Assembly (NCBI RefSeq): GCF_002224245.2
Contig: NZ_NKHK02000001.1
Span: 248,001-312,000 of the forward strand
Source: Moraxella sp. VT-16-12
GTDB lineage: Bacteria > Pseudomonadota > Gammaproteobacteria > Pseudomonadales > Moraxellaceae
DNA: 64,000 nt
Direction: 5' to 3'
Shown one piece after another: positions 1 through 9,803 of the stretch (positions are counted from its first letter, which is position 1; each line of letters opens with the position of its first letter). Position numbers and translations under genes: made by a program. The notes under the pieces are model-generated. The model was not told where the DNA came from. It did no database searches and saw only the letters and a program-made list of their open reading frames with translations.

Positions 1-660
1 ACTGGCAAAACCTATGCCAACAACTGGCTACACGTCGGCTTTGTCAATGTGGATGGTGAAAAGATGAGCAAATCGCTGAATAACTTTTTTACCATTCGTG
101 AAGTGATGGCAGATTTTCATGCCGAAACCATTCGCTTTTTTATTTTGTCTAGCCATTATCGCAGTCCGATTAACTTCTCTGACACCGCTCTAAAAGAAGC
201 TCACACCGCCTTATCACGACTATATCACGCTTTAAAGTCTTTTGAGAGGGTGGTGATTGATGATGGCGTGTGGGATAGCGAATATGGGCAAGCCTTTACT
301 CAGGCGATGAATGATGATTTTAATACCGCCAAGGCGATGAGCGTGCTGTTTGGTTTGGCAGGCGAGGTCAATAAAGCCATTAAGGCAGGCGATGATAAGC
401 AGGCTTTGTATTTTGCCACTATGCTAAAAACGCTGGCTTACCCACTTAATATCGCTCAGCAAAACCCCAGTGAGTTTTTGCAAGCAAGTTTGAGCGATGA
501 TGGGTTAAGCCAAGAGGAGATTTTGGCGAAGATTGATGCACGCAACCAAGCCAAAGCCGATAAAAATTATGCCCTTGCTGACCAAATCCGAGCTGAACTA
601 AAAGAGCAAGGTATTGAGCTAGAAGACAGTAGGGCAGGGACGACATGGCGAAGAGTATAA
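1..660 (+). CDS. cysS: Cysteine--tRNA ligase, C-terminal part (5' end outside window)
   Basis: Partial gene: reading frame 1 is open from the first base and ends with TAA at 658-660. It charges tRNA-Cys with cysteine using ATP, in the cytoplasm. The class I signature KMSKS is encoded at 61-75, followed by [11 protein letters not shown], the sequence that normally follows KMSKS in CysRS. The helical anticodon-binding DALR-like domain and the short C-terminal tail with DQIRAEL and [15 protein letters not shown] are typical of bacterial CysRS. About 219 codons of the roughly 460 expected are in the window, so the Rossmann fold, HIGH motif and zinc ligands lie upstream. The last 16 bases overlap the next gene, suggesting translational coupling. 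Confidence 0.97.
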   Translation, partial: TGKTYANNWLHVGFVNVDGEKMSKSLNNFFTIREVMADFHAETIRFFILSSHYRSPINFSDTALKEAHTALSRLYHALKSFERVVIDDGVWDSEYGQAFTQAMNDDFNTAKAMSVLFGLAGEVNKAIKAGDDKQALYFATMLKTLAYPLNIAQQNPSEFLQASLSDDGLSQEEILAKIDARNQAKADKNYALADQIRAELKEQGIELEDSRAGTTWRRV

Positions 661-1499
661 AATATGGGGTGCTGGGCGGCTTGTTATTGACATTGACCGC
701 TTGTGTGTCGCCCAATATGAACAAAAACACGCCTGTTTTATGGCAATCACCCAAGCCTGTTTTTGCTGATGGTATGACAACAGCCGAGCGTATCCGAGCC
801 ATTGCTCACCGTGAGCATCAGGCATGGCATGGCTCTTTTATAGATGCAAAAGGTGGGATTCGTCGTTATCAAATCAGTGAAGCTGAACGGTTTTTGCTGA
901 CCGATGGTGCTCCTGCATGGCAAAGGGTGATGGCATATTGGCGAGATAGTGGCGGTATGGCAGAGCTGTCCGAACGTCAAAACTGCTTGGTTGGCGGTCT
1001 TGATGTCAATAAATGCCGAGTTTTTGTGATGGACAGTGCATGGTCAGCGGTGTTTGTCTCTTATGTGATGACTCAGGCAGGCGTGGCAGATTTTATTGGT
1101 TCTCCCAGACATTTTGATTATATTAAACACGCATGGCAACATGGCACGCCCTATGCTTATACCAATCCCAAGAGCACCGCTCCCAAGGTGGGCGATATGC
1201 TGTGTTATGTGCGGGGAAAAAATGGCGTGGCAGGCTTTGATGGGCTAAGTGAGTATCTGCACACCCAAAGCCACTGGCTAACCGCCCACTGTGATATTGT
1301 GGTTGATGTGAATGCTGATGATGTGTGGCTGATTGGTGGCAATGTCATGAATACGGTCATGCTCAGAAAACTTCCTTTGGGCGATGATGGTTTGATGACC
1401 CTGCCTGTAACTAAGGGTGATTGCCATCACAATAATGAAAACGCCTGCAACCTAAATCGGCAAAATTGGGCGGTGTTATTAAAGCTACAAGTGCCGTGA
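645..1499 (+). CDS. DUF2272-type lipoprotein
   Basis: A predicted outer-envelope lipoprotein of 284 residues. The N-terminus is a lipoprotein signal ending LTLTAC, with lipidated Cys20. The central part carries the [10 protein letters not shown] stretch that I associate with DUF2272, a family of unknown function with a papain/CHAP-like look. A conserved Cys is followed by a His-rich second half ([24 protein letters not shown]), consistent with but not proof of a cysteine hydrolase. The start overlaps the end of cysS by 16 bases and follows a purine-rich AGGGCAGGGA ribosome site. Translation may therefore be coupled to cysS, although no functional link is known. Cell-wall hydrolase activity is inference only. 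Confidence 0.75.
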   Translation: MAKSIKYGVLGGLLLTLTACVSPNMNKNTPVLWQSPKPVFADGMTTAERIRAIAHREHQAWHGSFIDAKGGIRRYQISEAERFLLTDGAPAWQRVMAYWRDSGGMAELSERQNCLVGGLDVNKCRVFVMDSAWSAVFVSYVMTQAGVADFIGSPRHFDYIKHAWQHGTPYAYTNPKSTAPKVGDMLCYVRGKNGVAGFDGLSEYLHTQSHWLTAHCDIVVDVNADDVWLIGGNVMNTVMLRKLPLGDDGLMTLPVTKGDCHHNNENACNLNRQNWAVLLKLQVP

Positions 1500-1524
1500 T
1501 GTTTTAATTTGTCGGCTTGGTGGT

Positions 1525-1560
1525 AATGGGCAAATGAAATGGATTTGCCCATTTTTATTT
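1525..1560 (+). terminator. Rho-independent terminator after the DUF2272 gene
   Basis: An inverted repeat AATGGGCAAAT (1525-1535) and ATTTGCCCATT (1543-1553) encloses a 7-base loop and runs into a T-rich tract. It sits 25 bases after the lipoprotein stop codon and would end the cysS/DUF2272 transcript. Confidence 0.8.
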
Positions 1561-1732
1561 GATAAATTTTTATATAAAAATAATAAATAGTTTTTATATT
1601 TTTAAAAAATATAGGCAGCCTAAGTGCAAAATTATAATATAATTAATTAAATTTTTTACCTAAAATGACATATCTTTATAAATGTTTGTAATTAAAAAGA
1701 TGGTCATTCATTATAATTTTAGAGTAAACTTA

Positions 1733-1757
1733 GGGCGATGATGGTCGCCCTTTTTTG
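1733..1757 (+). terminator. Second hairpin with T-tract before the convergent macB end
   Basis: GGGCGA (1733-1738) and TCGCCC (1745-1750) form a 6-bp stem with a 6-base loop, followed by six Ts on the plus strand. It lies just beyond the 3' end of macB, which is read in the opposite direction, and may act as a backup terminator separating the convergent genes. The stretch between the two hairpins (1561-1730) is very AT-rich and shows no gene. Confidence 0.55.
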
Positions 1758-1760
1758 TTT

Positions 1761-3734
1761 TTAATGGTGTGCCAATGCGTCCACAGGGTTAAGTCGTGAT
1801 GCATTACGAGCAGGTAAAAAGCCAAAGATGACACCGATGAGTGTGGAGCAGACAAAGGCAACCACAATGGCTAAGGGCGAGTAAATTACCCCCACATTCT
1901 CACCCCCAAATTTATTTATCAAAGAGCCAACCCCAAACGCCAGCAAAATCCCCAGTGCCCCACCAAGTACGCATACCAACACCGCTTCTATCAAAAATTG
2001 TTGCATGATGTCAGATTGTCGTGCCCCAACTGCCATACGCACGCCAATTTCGCTGGTGCGTTCAGTAACAGACACCAACATGATGTTCATCACGCCAATG
2101 CCACCGACGATAAGCGAGATGATGGCAATGGACGAGATAAGCATGGTCATGATGTTGGTGGTAGATTGAACAGTTTCTTTAATGCTGTCAGTGTTAATGA
2201 TGTCAAAATCATCTGTGCCATGACGAGATGTTATTAGGTCGCTGATGGCATTTTCGGCGATGTCTGATGGTGTGTCATCATGTATCAGCACCACAAAGCG
2301 GTCAATGTAGCTTGTGCCAAGCATGCGGTGCATGACGGTGCTATAAGGCATATACAACTGTGGCGTGTTGGTTGTTCTGCCAAAGCTAGAATCTTTATCA
2401 GACAGCACGCCAATCACCTGCCCGGGTACACTGCCAACCATCAGTACTTGACCGATTGGGTCGCCTTGCCCGTGAAAAAAGGTTTTATAAGCGTTCTGGT
2501 CAATGATGATGTCTTGGGCGAGTGTGTCAATGCTGTCTTGATTAAAACCTTGCCCCATCATAAGCGTTTCACCTGTTACAGATAAATAGTCTTTGCCAAC
2601 GCCATTAATGCTGCCTGTTGATTCTGCGTCTTTATAACGAATGGTAACATTGGTATCCACTTGTGGGCTGACAGATTTGGCATAAGGCTGAGTGGCAACC
2701 GCTTGGGCGTCTTCGGCGGTCAGATTGTCATAACCAAAACGCCGACGTGGGTCGCCAAAAGGATAGCCATCAATGACGGTGATGGTGTTGGTGCCAAGTT
2801 TGTTGATGTCTTCTAGGATTTTGGCTTGTGAGCCTTGCCCGAGCCCTACGATAGAAACAACAGATGCAATACCAATAATAATCCCCAACATGGTGAGCAA
2901 AGTACGCATTTTGTGGGCTTTCATGGCATAGATGGATATTTTAAAAGCTTCTTTGAGCCTGTCAAAAAAGCCAAATAGGGCGTTTTTGTTGTTTGTGATG
3001 TGAGTGGTGGGTGGCGTGGTTTTTTGATAGTGGTTGTTATTGGTATAATAATCGTTGATGATGTGTCCGTCTTTTAGCTCAATGACACGTTGGGCTTGGG
3101 CAGCAAGGCTGGGGTCGTGTGTTACCATGATGATGGTATGACCTTGGTTTTTTAGGTCGTGCAAGATGTTCATGACTTCCTTGCCTGATTGGCTGTCTAA
3201 GGCTCCTGTGGGTTCATCTGCTAGGATAACATCTCCGCCATTCATCAAAGCACGAGCGATGGACACTCGTTGTTGCTGACCGCCTGAAAGCTGATTGGGG
3301 CGGTTGTGGATTTTTTCTCCCAAGCCAAGTTGGGTAAGTAGTTTGGTGGCTCGCTCTTTACGCAAAGTGGTGTCTGCCCCTGCATACACAGCAGGTACAG
3401 TTACATTATCCAAAGCACTGATGTCGCCAAGCAAATGATAACGTTGAAAAATAAAACCAAAATGCTCACGGCGAAGTTTGGCAAGCTCACCATTATCCAT
3501 CTCATCAACCGATTTGCCAAAGATGGTATAACTGCCTGATGTTGCCTTATCTAAACAGCCCAAAATGTTCATCAAGGTGGATTTGCCAGAGCCTGATTGT
3601 CCGATGATGGCGACCATCTCACCTTGATAAAGTGTCAAATCAATGCCATGCAAAATGCGAATACTGCCATCACCTGTGGGAAAATCTCGTGTTAGCTGAT
3701 TGATACAGATTAGGGGGGTTTTGGGTGTTGTCAT
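1761..3734 (-). CDS. macB: MacB-type ABC transporter, fused ATPase/permease
   Basis: Inner-membrane component of a tripartite MacAB-TolC-like pump that exports macrolides, lipopeptides or virulence factors. The ATPase domain comes first: Walker A GQSGSGKST (residues 45-53), signature LSGGQQQRV (149-157), Walker B VILADEP (169-175) and H-loop His206. A first membrane helix follows near residue 280, then a large periplasmic domain (about 310-530) and three C-terminal helices, ending LNPVDALAHH as in the family. I start at the ATG at 3734, giving 657 residues. An in-frame extension to 3815 would run into macA and adds 27 low-complexity residues. The start lies 4 bases after the macA stop, so the pair is one operon. 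Substrate is unknown. Confidence 0.92.
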   Translation of the reverse strand: MTTPKTPLICINQLTRDFPTGDGSIRILHGIDLTLYQGEMVAIIGQSGSGKSTLMNILGCLDKATSGSYTIFGKSVDEMDNGELAKLRREHFGFIFQRYHLLGDISALDNVTVPAVYAGADTTLRKERATKLLTQLGLGEKIHNRPNQLSGGQQQRVSIARALMNGGDVILADEPTGALDSQSGKEVMNILHDLKNQGHTIIMVTHDPSLAAQAQRVIELKDGHIINDYYTNNNHYQKTTPPTTHITNNKNALFGFFDRLKEAFKISIYAMKAHKMRTLLTMLGIIIGIASVVSIVGLGQGSQAKILEDINKLGTNTITVIDGYPFGDPRRRFGYDNLTAEDAQAVATQPYAKSVSPQVDTNVTIRYKDAESTGSINGVGKDYLSVTGETLMMGQGFNQDSIDTLAQDIIIDQNAYKTFFHGQGDPIGQVLMVGSVPGQVIGVLSDKDSSFGRTTNTPQLYMPYSTVMHRMLGTSYIDRFVVLIHDDTPSDIAENAISDLITSRHGTDDFDIINTDSIKETVQSTTNIMTMLISSIAIISLIVGGIGVMNIMLVSVTERTSEIGVRMAVGARQSDIMQQFLIEAVLVCVLGGALGILLAFGVGSLINKFGGENVGVIYSPLAIVVAFVCSTLIGVIFGFLPARNASRLNPVDALAHH

Positions 3735-3738
3735 AATA

Positions 3739-5034
3739 TTAAAATCTTGGTGGGCGGTTTTTGCGGTCGTTGGCTTTGTCGCTTGATTCGCTGATGATGA
3801 CTTTATCGCCTGCACTTAGACCTGATTTAATCTCAACATTAACACGGTTATTTAGACCGATTTGTACGTCCACAGGTTTGGCAAAACCATCACTACCAAT
3901 GACATTGACACTGTATTTGCCGTTGTTATTTTTTAGGGCAGATGCTGGAATGGTCAGCACATTTTTGACCGTATCAACAACGATATTTACCTGTGTGGTC
4001 ATATCAATGCGATATTTGCGTTCGCTGTTATCAATGTCCAAATGACCCACATAATAGATGGCTGACGTGCCAGATGTTGATGAACTGACTGTGTTGGCGG
4101 TTGGTTCTATGCCTGATAAAACTGCCTGTTGGCTTTGGTTGGGTGTGCCGATGATGTTAAAGCGGGCGGGCATACCAACTTTGACATGAATCACATCAGC
4201 TTCGGAGATTTGGGCGTTGATACGCAATTTGTCTAAATTGGCAAGCGTAACGATGGTCGGAGCAGATTGCATGGCGTTTACGGTCGTTCCTTGTTTTTGG
4301 CTGACCGAAACCACCGTGCCATCAATGGGGGCGATGATGGTGGTGTGTCCAAGCTTTTCGCTGGCAGTAGATAAATCATTTTGAGCTTTGTTAATGCTTG
4401 CTTTTTGGCTGGCGATGTTGGCTTTGGCATTTGCAACGTCGTTTTTGGCGTTTTGAATGTTGGTGCGAGCAACAGCCACGTTTGTTTGGGCGACTTCTAC
4501 GGCGATTTTGGCATCATCATAATCTTGGCGACTGACCGCGTCAATGCTGATGAGCTGTGCCATGCGAGCAAAGTTTTGTTCTGCCTTTTTAAGCTCACTC
4601 AGACGTGCTTGCAAAGTGGCTTGTTGGCTGGCAATCATGCCTTGACTGTTTGCCAAACTTGCCTGTGCCTGAGCAAGGCTGGCTTGGGCTTGATTTAGAT
4701 TGGCTTGGGCATTGGAGACGGTGTTTTTTTGTTCCACTTCGCTGATTTGGGCAATGATGTCGCCTTTTTTGACTTCATCACCAACATCCACGTGCAATTT
4801 GATGATTTCACCTGATACCTGAGCCCCAACATTGACACTATCAATGGCTTGGATTTTGCCTGATGCCATGATGGTGGTCTCAATGTCGCCCATGACAGCT
4901 TCGGCAGTTAGGTAGGCAGGTGGGGTGGGCTTGGGTGTTAAAAAATGGTAAAGGGCAAAGCCAATCAAGATAAGTAACACAATGACAACAACCCATTTGA
5001 TGGGAAATTTGGGTTTTTTAGCGACAACAGACAT
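3739..5034 (-). CDS. macA: MacA-type periplasmic adaptor (membrane fusion protein)
   Basis: Periplasmic adaptor linking MacB to an outer-membrane TolC-type channel. The 431-residue protein has one N-terminal membrane anchor (about residues 14-33) and a lipoyl half-motif with SGKIQAIDSVNVGAQVSG. A long alpha-hairpin rich in Ala/Gln (LNQAQASLAQAQAS type repeats) spans about 105-215, then come the second lipoyl half (TIIAPIDGTVVS) and beta-barrel/membrane-proximal domains. The hairpin is rich in NAQAN/AKAN repeats and longer than in many adaptors. GGAAAAATC precedes the ATG. No tolC lies nearby, so the channel must be encoded elsewhere. The 186-bp region upstream, before holA, is AT-rich and probably holds the promoter. 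Confidence 0.92.
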   Translation of the reverse strand: MSVVAKKPKFPIKWVVVIVLLILIGFALYHFLTPKPTPPAYLTAEAVMGDIETTIMASGKIQAIDSVNVGAQVSGEIIKLHVDVGDEVKKGDIIAQISEVEQKNTVSNAQANLNQAQASLAQAQASLANSQGMIASQQATLQARLSELKKAEQNFARMAQLISIDAVSRQDYDDAKIAVEVAQTNVAVARTNIQNAKNDVANAKANIASQKASINKAQNDLSTASEKLGHTTIIAPIDGTVVSVSQKQGTTVNAMQSAPTIVTLANLDKLRINAQISEADVIHVKVGMPARFNIIGTPNQSQQAVLSGIEPTANTVSSSTSGTSAIYYVGHLDIDNSERKYRIDMTTQVNIVVDTVKNVLTIPASALKNNNGKYSVNVIGSDGFAKPVDVQIGLNNRVNVEIKSGLSAGDKVIISESSDKANDRKNRPPRF

Positions 5035-5220
5035 GATTTTTCCAAACGTAAGGAAGGTGATTAAGAAATGGGCTGTGTGGTAAAAATGTTTAAATAAACT
5101 TTATAAACCAACCATTTAGGATTGTGAATATTTTAACAAAACTTTTTTTAAAAAAGATAAAACTTTATAAGACTTTATGGTTTTTTGTTAAGGAGATATG
5201 AAAAATTGTAACAATCGCAC

Positions 5221-6228
5221 CTAAACGGCAGTAATACCACAGATTTTTAGACACAACCGTTCTAACCCAAACCACACATTGTCTGCTGATACGCCTTTTA
5301 TAATTTTGTCAAGGGCATAAATTTCGGTGAGCCATGTACCACTTATTGCGTTTGTGCGGTGGGCACTTTGGGTGTATAGATGGATTTTATTTGACCAAAT
5401 GCCAAGTGTGGCAGGGTCTTTACCTGCTTGGATTTGGGTGATGAGCCGAGCATCTTTGGCAACAGCCCATAGGACAACGCTTGGGGCGGTGTCGGTGTGT
5501 TTTAGATGGTGTAGGATATTAAGTGCTTTGGGCGCGTTGCTACTGATGAGTGCATCTGACAAATCAAATACATTAAAATCCGCGCCTGCCACAAGTGCTT
5601 GCTCCAACTCATCTGTTGTTATTGTGTCGCCATGGGGCAAAAAAGACAATCGCCAAAGTGTCTGATAGGCAGAAAGTAAATGCTGTTCGGTGGCGTGTAG
5701 GAGCATTTGCCAAGCATTAGGAGCAAGCCTAAGCCCAAGTTGTTGAGCTTTAAATTTTAAAAACTCGCCACGCTGTTTTTCATCATAAATATTGCCATCA
5801 ATCAACAAGCCTTCTTGGTTAAAAAACTGTATCGCTTTGGTGGCAAGGGATTTTTTGTCTTGTTTGGGTAAGCACCAAACCAAATGGTTTTGGCTGTATC
5901 CATTTGCCACATCTTTGGCAAACTGATTCAGCGATGTCATCAGAGTTTTATCTTTGATGTCAGGTTTGTGTTTGCCTGTAACAATCAAGGCGGTATGTTC
6001 GCCAAATAGGTTTAGGCTAGATAATTCATTTGCTACATCGTACCAAGATTTGGGCGATGACAGCTCCATGCGGTTGATAATTTGATTGTTATTTGACCAA
6101 ATGGAACGACAGCCATCAATCAACCAATCCACCACCAACGGCTCATCAGTATGTACAAGCCACAACCCATAGCAAGACGTGGCGTTTTTCTCTAAGTCAT
6201 ACAGCAAAGGCAACAGGCGTGTTTGCAT
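5221..6228 (-). CDS. holA: DNA polymerase III subunit delta
   Basis: The delta subunit of the clamp-loader complex opens the beta sliding clamp during replication. The 335-residue length fits the family. The N-terminal ATPase-like fold begins LLPLLYDLEKN and includes the NLFGEHTALIV segment (clamp contact region). The middle lid region contains LAPNAWQMLL, and the C-terminal collar domain contains FNVFDLSDAL and AVAKDARLI. Delta normally lacks a working P-loop, and none is seen here. It follows lptE by 9 bases, matching the conserved leuS-lptE-holA order of gammaproteobacteria. The Shine-Dalgarno is weak, so translation may depend on the upstream gene. Confidence 0.92.
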   Translation of the reverse strand: MQTRLLPLLYDLEKNATSCYGLWLVHTDEPLVVDWLIDGCRSIWSNNNQIINRMELSSPKSWYDVANELSSLNLFGEHTALIVTGKHKPDIKDKTLMTSLNQFAKDVANGYSQNHLVWCLPKQDKKSLATKAIQFFNQEGLLIDGNIYDEKQRGEFLKFKAQQLGLRLAPNAWQMLLHATEQHLLSAYQTLWRLSFLPHGDTITTDELEQALVAGADFNVFDLSDALISSNAPKALNILHHLKHTDTAPSVVLWAVAKDARLITQIQAGKDPATLGIWSNKIHLYTQSAHRTNAISGTWLTEIYALDKIIKGVSADNVWFGLERLCLKICGITAV

Positions 6229-6237
6229 ATCAGTAAG

Positions 6238-6735
6238 CTATGGAGTATTTTGGTGTTTTTGGGCAATCGCTCGGTACTGCTCAGCAATCCGTTCAGCAAG
6301 ACTGTCATACAGCCATGTTCTTGCTGTGTCTCCTTGCCCATCTGTGGTGGCAACGCTGGCTTCATTGTATTGATAGCTGTGTTCTACTTGCAAAGGATAT
6401 GTGTATATTTGTTCATTGATGTGATATGCCACATCTGCCATCAGCACAAGACGAACTTCGGTGAGTGTGCCAACCAAATCATAACGGCGAAAGCGTATGT
6501 TTTTTATGGTGATGTTGTTGGTGGCGGACGTGGCGTGAATACCACGCATTTGCAGATGCTTGATGAGTGGCTGTTTTAGGGCAAAAGCATCTGGCGTGTC
6601 ATCGGTGGATATTTGTACAGCTTGGTGCTTAGGAGCAAGCTGTACCGCTTTATCTGTGCCACGCAACGCAAAACCGCACCCTGTCAGACTAATTAAAGAT
6701 AAGAAAATTAAAGTGGTGGAGAGTAGTTTTTGCAT
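6238..6735 (-). CDS. lptE: LPS-assembly lipoprotein LptE
   Basis: Outer-membrane lipoprotein that plugs the LptD barrel and helps deliver lipopolysaccharide or lipooligosaccharide to the surface. The 165-residue protein has a lipoprotein signal ending SLTGC (Cys20), directly followed by GFALRG, the usual LptE start. The rest is a compact alpha/beta domain with TLTEVRLVLMADVAYHI. Start ATG has CAGGGAAAATC upstream. It sits between a small membrane protein and holA in the leuS-lptE-holA group. Its presence implies LptD-dependent LOS export in a Gram-negative cell. Confidence 0.92.
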   Translation of the reverse strand: MQKLLSTTLIFLSLISLTGCGFALRGTDKAVQLAPKHQAVQISTDDTPDAFALKQPLIKHLQMRGIHATSATNNITIKNIRFRRYDLVGTLTEVRLVLMADVAYHINEQIYTYPLQVEHSYQYNEASVATTDGQGDTARTWLYDSLAERIAEQYRAIAQKHQNTP

Positions 6736-6777
6736 GATTTTCCCTGTTTTTGTGGGTAAAAATAATTTAAAATTATT

Positions 6778-7047
6778 TTATAAAAATGCCACACCATAGC
6801 CAATCCCATAAATCACCAATGCCAAAATGACAGCAGTAATCACGCTGGCGATGGTGGTAATGGCAGGTGGGGCGATGTTGTTTTGGGTGGTGTTGTGGCG
6901 GTCAGCTTTGACGTACGCCAAACGCAATAGGGTGTGAATGATGATAAAGGCAACAATTATCGCCCAATGAATTTGTAAAAACCCCACCACCAAATTACTT
7001 AAAATGGCAATGTTGGAAAGCAGGTGAATCAGTTTGGTTTTTGGCAT
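6778..7047 (-). CDS. Small membrane protein between leuS and lptE
   Basis: A hypothetical protein of 89 residues with two hydrophobic regions: about residues 7-45, probably one or two helices, and 62-88. A short polar loop between them (KADRHNTTQNN) is followed by APPAITTIASVIT. I do not recognise a family. It lies 67 bases after leuS and 42 bases before lptE, all on the same strand, so it is probably in the leuS-lptE-holA operon. Many gammaproteobacteria have nothing between leuS and lptE, so this may be a lineage-specific insertion. No functional residues can be named. Confidence 0.65.
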   Translation of the reverse strand: MPKTKLIHLLSNIAILSNLVVGFLQIHWAIIVAFIIIHTLLRLAYVKADRHNTTQNNIAPPAITTIASVITAVILALVIYGIGYGVAFL

Positions 7048-7114
7048 GGTAAAACATCAAAAATGGCAAGCTTTAAGTTGGGTGCAATCATCACCCAACT
7101 TGCCTTTAAAACAA

Positions 7115-9709
7115 TCAAACAACCACGCTCACCAGTTTATTTGGTACGATGATGACTTTTTTGGGCTCATTGGTGATGAATTTGGCGACATTATCACAAC
7201 CAAGAGCCATCTGTTTAATCGTTTCGTTGTCTGTGCCTGTGGGTACTTCAATCTCACCACGTACTTTGCCATTGACCTGTACCGCCATGACAATACTGTC
7301 GCTGACCAAAGCGGATTTGTCCAGTGCTGGGAAAGTGAGTAGGCGACCATCAAAACCAAAGGCTTCAAGCACATATTCACCAACGTGTGGTGCGTATAAA
7401 GCAAGCAAAGTCAGCAGGGTGATAATCGCTTCATGACGTGCCGCCAAATCGCCATCATGATGGACTTTAAACGCACCAATCTCATTGGCAAGCTCCATCA
7501 AAGACGACACGGGTGTGTTTAGTGCCAGATGTTCACCTAAGGCAACATCAATCTTGGCGATGGTCTCATGTGTTTTACGGCGTAAATCTTTGGCAGGCTT
7601 GGACAGAGTGTGTTTTGCCACATCAAGGGCGGATTTGTCCACATCTTGAATGCTAGTTAAATGCTCGTGCGACAATCGCCACACTTTTTTGATAAAGTTG
7701 TGTGGACCTTTTAGGGCAGAGTCTGACCATTCAAGCGTTTGGTCGGCAGGGGCAGTAAACATGGTGTACAAACGCACTGTATCTGCACCGTATTCTTTCA
7801 TGATGGTTTCGGGGTCCACACCATTATTTTTGGATTTTGACATTTTTTCAATCTTGCCAATCACCACAGGCTGACCATCGGCGATGAGTGTGGCTGTATC
7901 GCCTGATACTTGTACTTCGTGGGGGAAAAAGTAAGTCTTTGAGCCGTCATCATTTTCACGATAATACGTCCCCGCCAAAACCATGCCTTGTGCAAGCAAA
8001 CATTCAAAGGGTTCAGAGCCACCCACAAGCCCTTCATCACGCATGACTTTGTGAAAAAAGCGGGCGTATAATAGGTGCAAAATGGCATGTTCAATACCGC
8101 CCACATATTGATTGACAGACAGCCATTTGTCTGCCCCAGCTCGTCCCACCATTTGTGTGTCATCATGCGGTGTGGTAAATCTTTGGGCGTACCAACTGCT
8201 CTCCACAAAAGTGTCAAACGTGTCAGTTTCACGCTCGGCAGGCTGACCGCATTTAGGGCAAGTGCAATTGATGAATTCTGGTATGTTTTTTAAAGGGTTA
8301 CCACGACCATCAGGTATGACATCGGTGGGCAACACCACAGGCAAATCACTTTCAGGCACAGGCACTGTACCGCAGTATTCGCAGTTAATCATCGGAATTG
8401 GACAGCCCCAATAGCGTTGGCGAGATACGCCCCAATCACGCAGGCGATATTGTGTGGTGGCTTTACCCAGCCCTTTTTCGCTGACGATGGTGGCGATTTT
8501 GGCGGTGGCTTCGTCTTTATTTAAGCCATCAATCACCCCTGAGTTGATGCACACGCCATCTTTGTCAGAATACCAGTCTTGCCATTTTTGGATATTGTAA
8601 ATTTTATCTTTAAATTCAATGACTTGCTTTATGGGTAAGCCATATTTGTGAGCAAATTCAAAATCACGCTCATCATGAGCAGGCACGCCCATCACCGCCC
8701 CTGAACCATAGCTCATCAGCACATAGTTGGCGACCCACACAGGCACATCGTCCCCTGTGATGGGGTGTTTGGCAGTCAGTCCTGTATCCATGCCAAGTTT
8801 TTCGGCTTTGGCAAGCTCGCTTTCGGCGACAGAGCCTTGTTTGCACAGTTTGCAAAACTCATCAATCGCTGGGTTTTTGTGAGCGGCATATTTGGCAAGG
8901 GGATGCTCGGCAGAAACCGCCAAATAGCTGACACCCATGATGGTATCAGGACGGGTGGTAAATACAGTGAGTTTGTCTGTTTGTCCGTCAATGTCATAAG
9001 TAAAATCAAGCTCCATGCCATGACTTTTGCCAATCCAGTTATGTTGCATGGTCAGCACTTGTTTTGGCCATTTGCCTTCTAGAAGTTTTAAATCTTCTAA
9101 AAGTTCGTCGGCGTAATCGGTGATTTTAAAGTAATACATGGGAATGTCGCGTTTTTCAACAACTGCCCCAGACCGCCAGCCACGCCCTTCAATGACTTGT
9201 TCATTAGCAAGAACGGTGTTGTCTACAGGGTCCCAGTTTACGGTGGCAAGTTTTTTGTATACTAAGCCTTTTTTATAAAGTTGTAAAAACAGCCATTGCT
9301 CCCATTTGTAGTATTCAGGTGAGCAGGTGGCAAACTCACGAGACCAGTCAATAGACAGCCCCAAAGATTTTAGTTGTTCACGCATGTGCTTGATGTTTGC
9401 CATCGTCCACGCATGGGGGGCAACGGCATTGGCGATGGCGGCGTTTTCAGCGGGCAAACCAAAAGCGTCCCAACCCATCGGTTGCATGACATCATGACCT
9501 TTTTGGCGATAATAGCGACTTAGCACATCAGTGATGGCATAGTTACGCACATGACCCATGTGTAATTTTCCGCTTGGGTAAGGAAACATGGAGAGCATAT
9601 AACGGGTAGGTTTGCCGTGGTTTTCGTTGTCGGTGTGATAGCGATTGTCGGCGTGCCATTTGGCTTGCTGGGCGTGTTCTATGGTGCTAAAATCATAATC
9701 TTGGTGCAT
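7115..9709 (-). CDS. leuS: Leucine--tRNA ligase
   Basis: Charges tRNA-Leu with leucine. The 864-residue length and layout are typical of bacterial LeuRS. The HIGH-type motif is HMGH at residues 50-53 after PYPSGKL. The connective polypeptide editing domain contains TTRPDTIMGV and GAVMGVPAHDERD. A zinc-like CEYCGTVPVPE...CPKCG segment and the KMSKS loop (622-626, KMSKSKNNGVDP) follow. The C-terminal domain ends with VQVNGKVRGEIEVP. It is the first gene of a leuS / small membrane protein / lptE / holA run, and shares its upstream region with a divergent ArsC-like gene. Confidence 0.97.
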   Translation of the reverse strand: MHQDYDFSTIEHAQQAKWHADNRYHTDNENHGKPTRYMLSMFPYPSGKLHMGHVRNYAITDVLSRYYRQKGHDVMQPMGWDAFGLPAENAAIANAVAPHAWTMANIKHMREQLKSLGLSIDWSREFATCSPEYYKWEQWLFLQLYKKGLVYKKLATVNWDPVDNTVLANEQVIEGRGWRSGAVVEKRDIPMYYFKITDYADELLEDLKLLEGKWPKQVLTMQHNWIGKSHGMELDFTYDIDGQTDKLTVFTTRPDTIMGVSYLAVSAEHPLAKYAAHKNPAIDEFCKLCKQGSVAESELAKAEKLGMDTGLTAKHPITGDDVPVWVANYVLMSYGSGAVMGVPAHDERDFEFAHKYGLPIKQVIEFKDKIYNIQKWQDWYSDKDGVCINSGVIDGLNKDEATAKIATIVSEKGLGKATTQYRLRDWGVSRQRYWGCPIPMINCEYCGTVPVPESDLPVVLPTDVIPDGRGNPLKNIPEFINCTCPKCGQPAERETDTFDTFVESSWYAQRFTTPHDDTQMVGRAGADKWLSVNQYVGGIEHAILHLLYARFFHKVMRDEGLVGGSEPFECLLAQGMVLAGTYYRENDDGSKTYFFPHEVQVSGDTATLIADGQPVVIGKIEKMSKSKNNGVDPETIMKEYGADTVRLYTMFTAPADQTLEWSDSALKGPHNFIKKVWRLSHEHLTSIQDVDKSALDVAKHTLSKPAKDLRRKTHETIAKIDVALGEHLALNTPVSSLMELANEIGAFKVHHDGDLAARHEAIITLLTLLALYAPHVGEYVLEAFGFDGRLLTFPALDKSALVSDSIVMAVQVNGKVRGEIEVPTGTDNETIKQMALGCDNVAKFITNEPKKVIIVPNKLVSVVV

Positions 9710-9746
9710 AGTATCTCAAAGCAATCATCATAAAAAATAACAGACT

Positions 9747-9777
9747 ATTATAGCTGATTTTTGTTATAATTTGCCAA
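9747..9777. promoter_or_regulatory. Divergent promoter region of leuS and the ArsC-like gene
   Basis: Two perfect TATAAT hexamers lie in this 93-bp intergenic region. One on the plus strand (9765-9770) points to the ArsC-like gene. One on the minus strand (9747-9752) points to leuS, with TTGGCA (9772-9777) 19 bp upstream as a possible -35. The two promoters would overlap, so transcription in the two directions could compete. The plus-strand -35 is poor. Confidence 0.5.
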
Positions 9778-9803
9778 TATTTTTACAGATTTTGGAGTGA
9801 GCC

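Noticed and set aside
3735-3815. 27-residue N-terminal extension of MacB
   Set aside because: It runs into macA, is low in complexity, and the ATG at 3734 gives the standard start.
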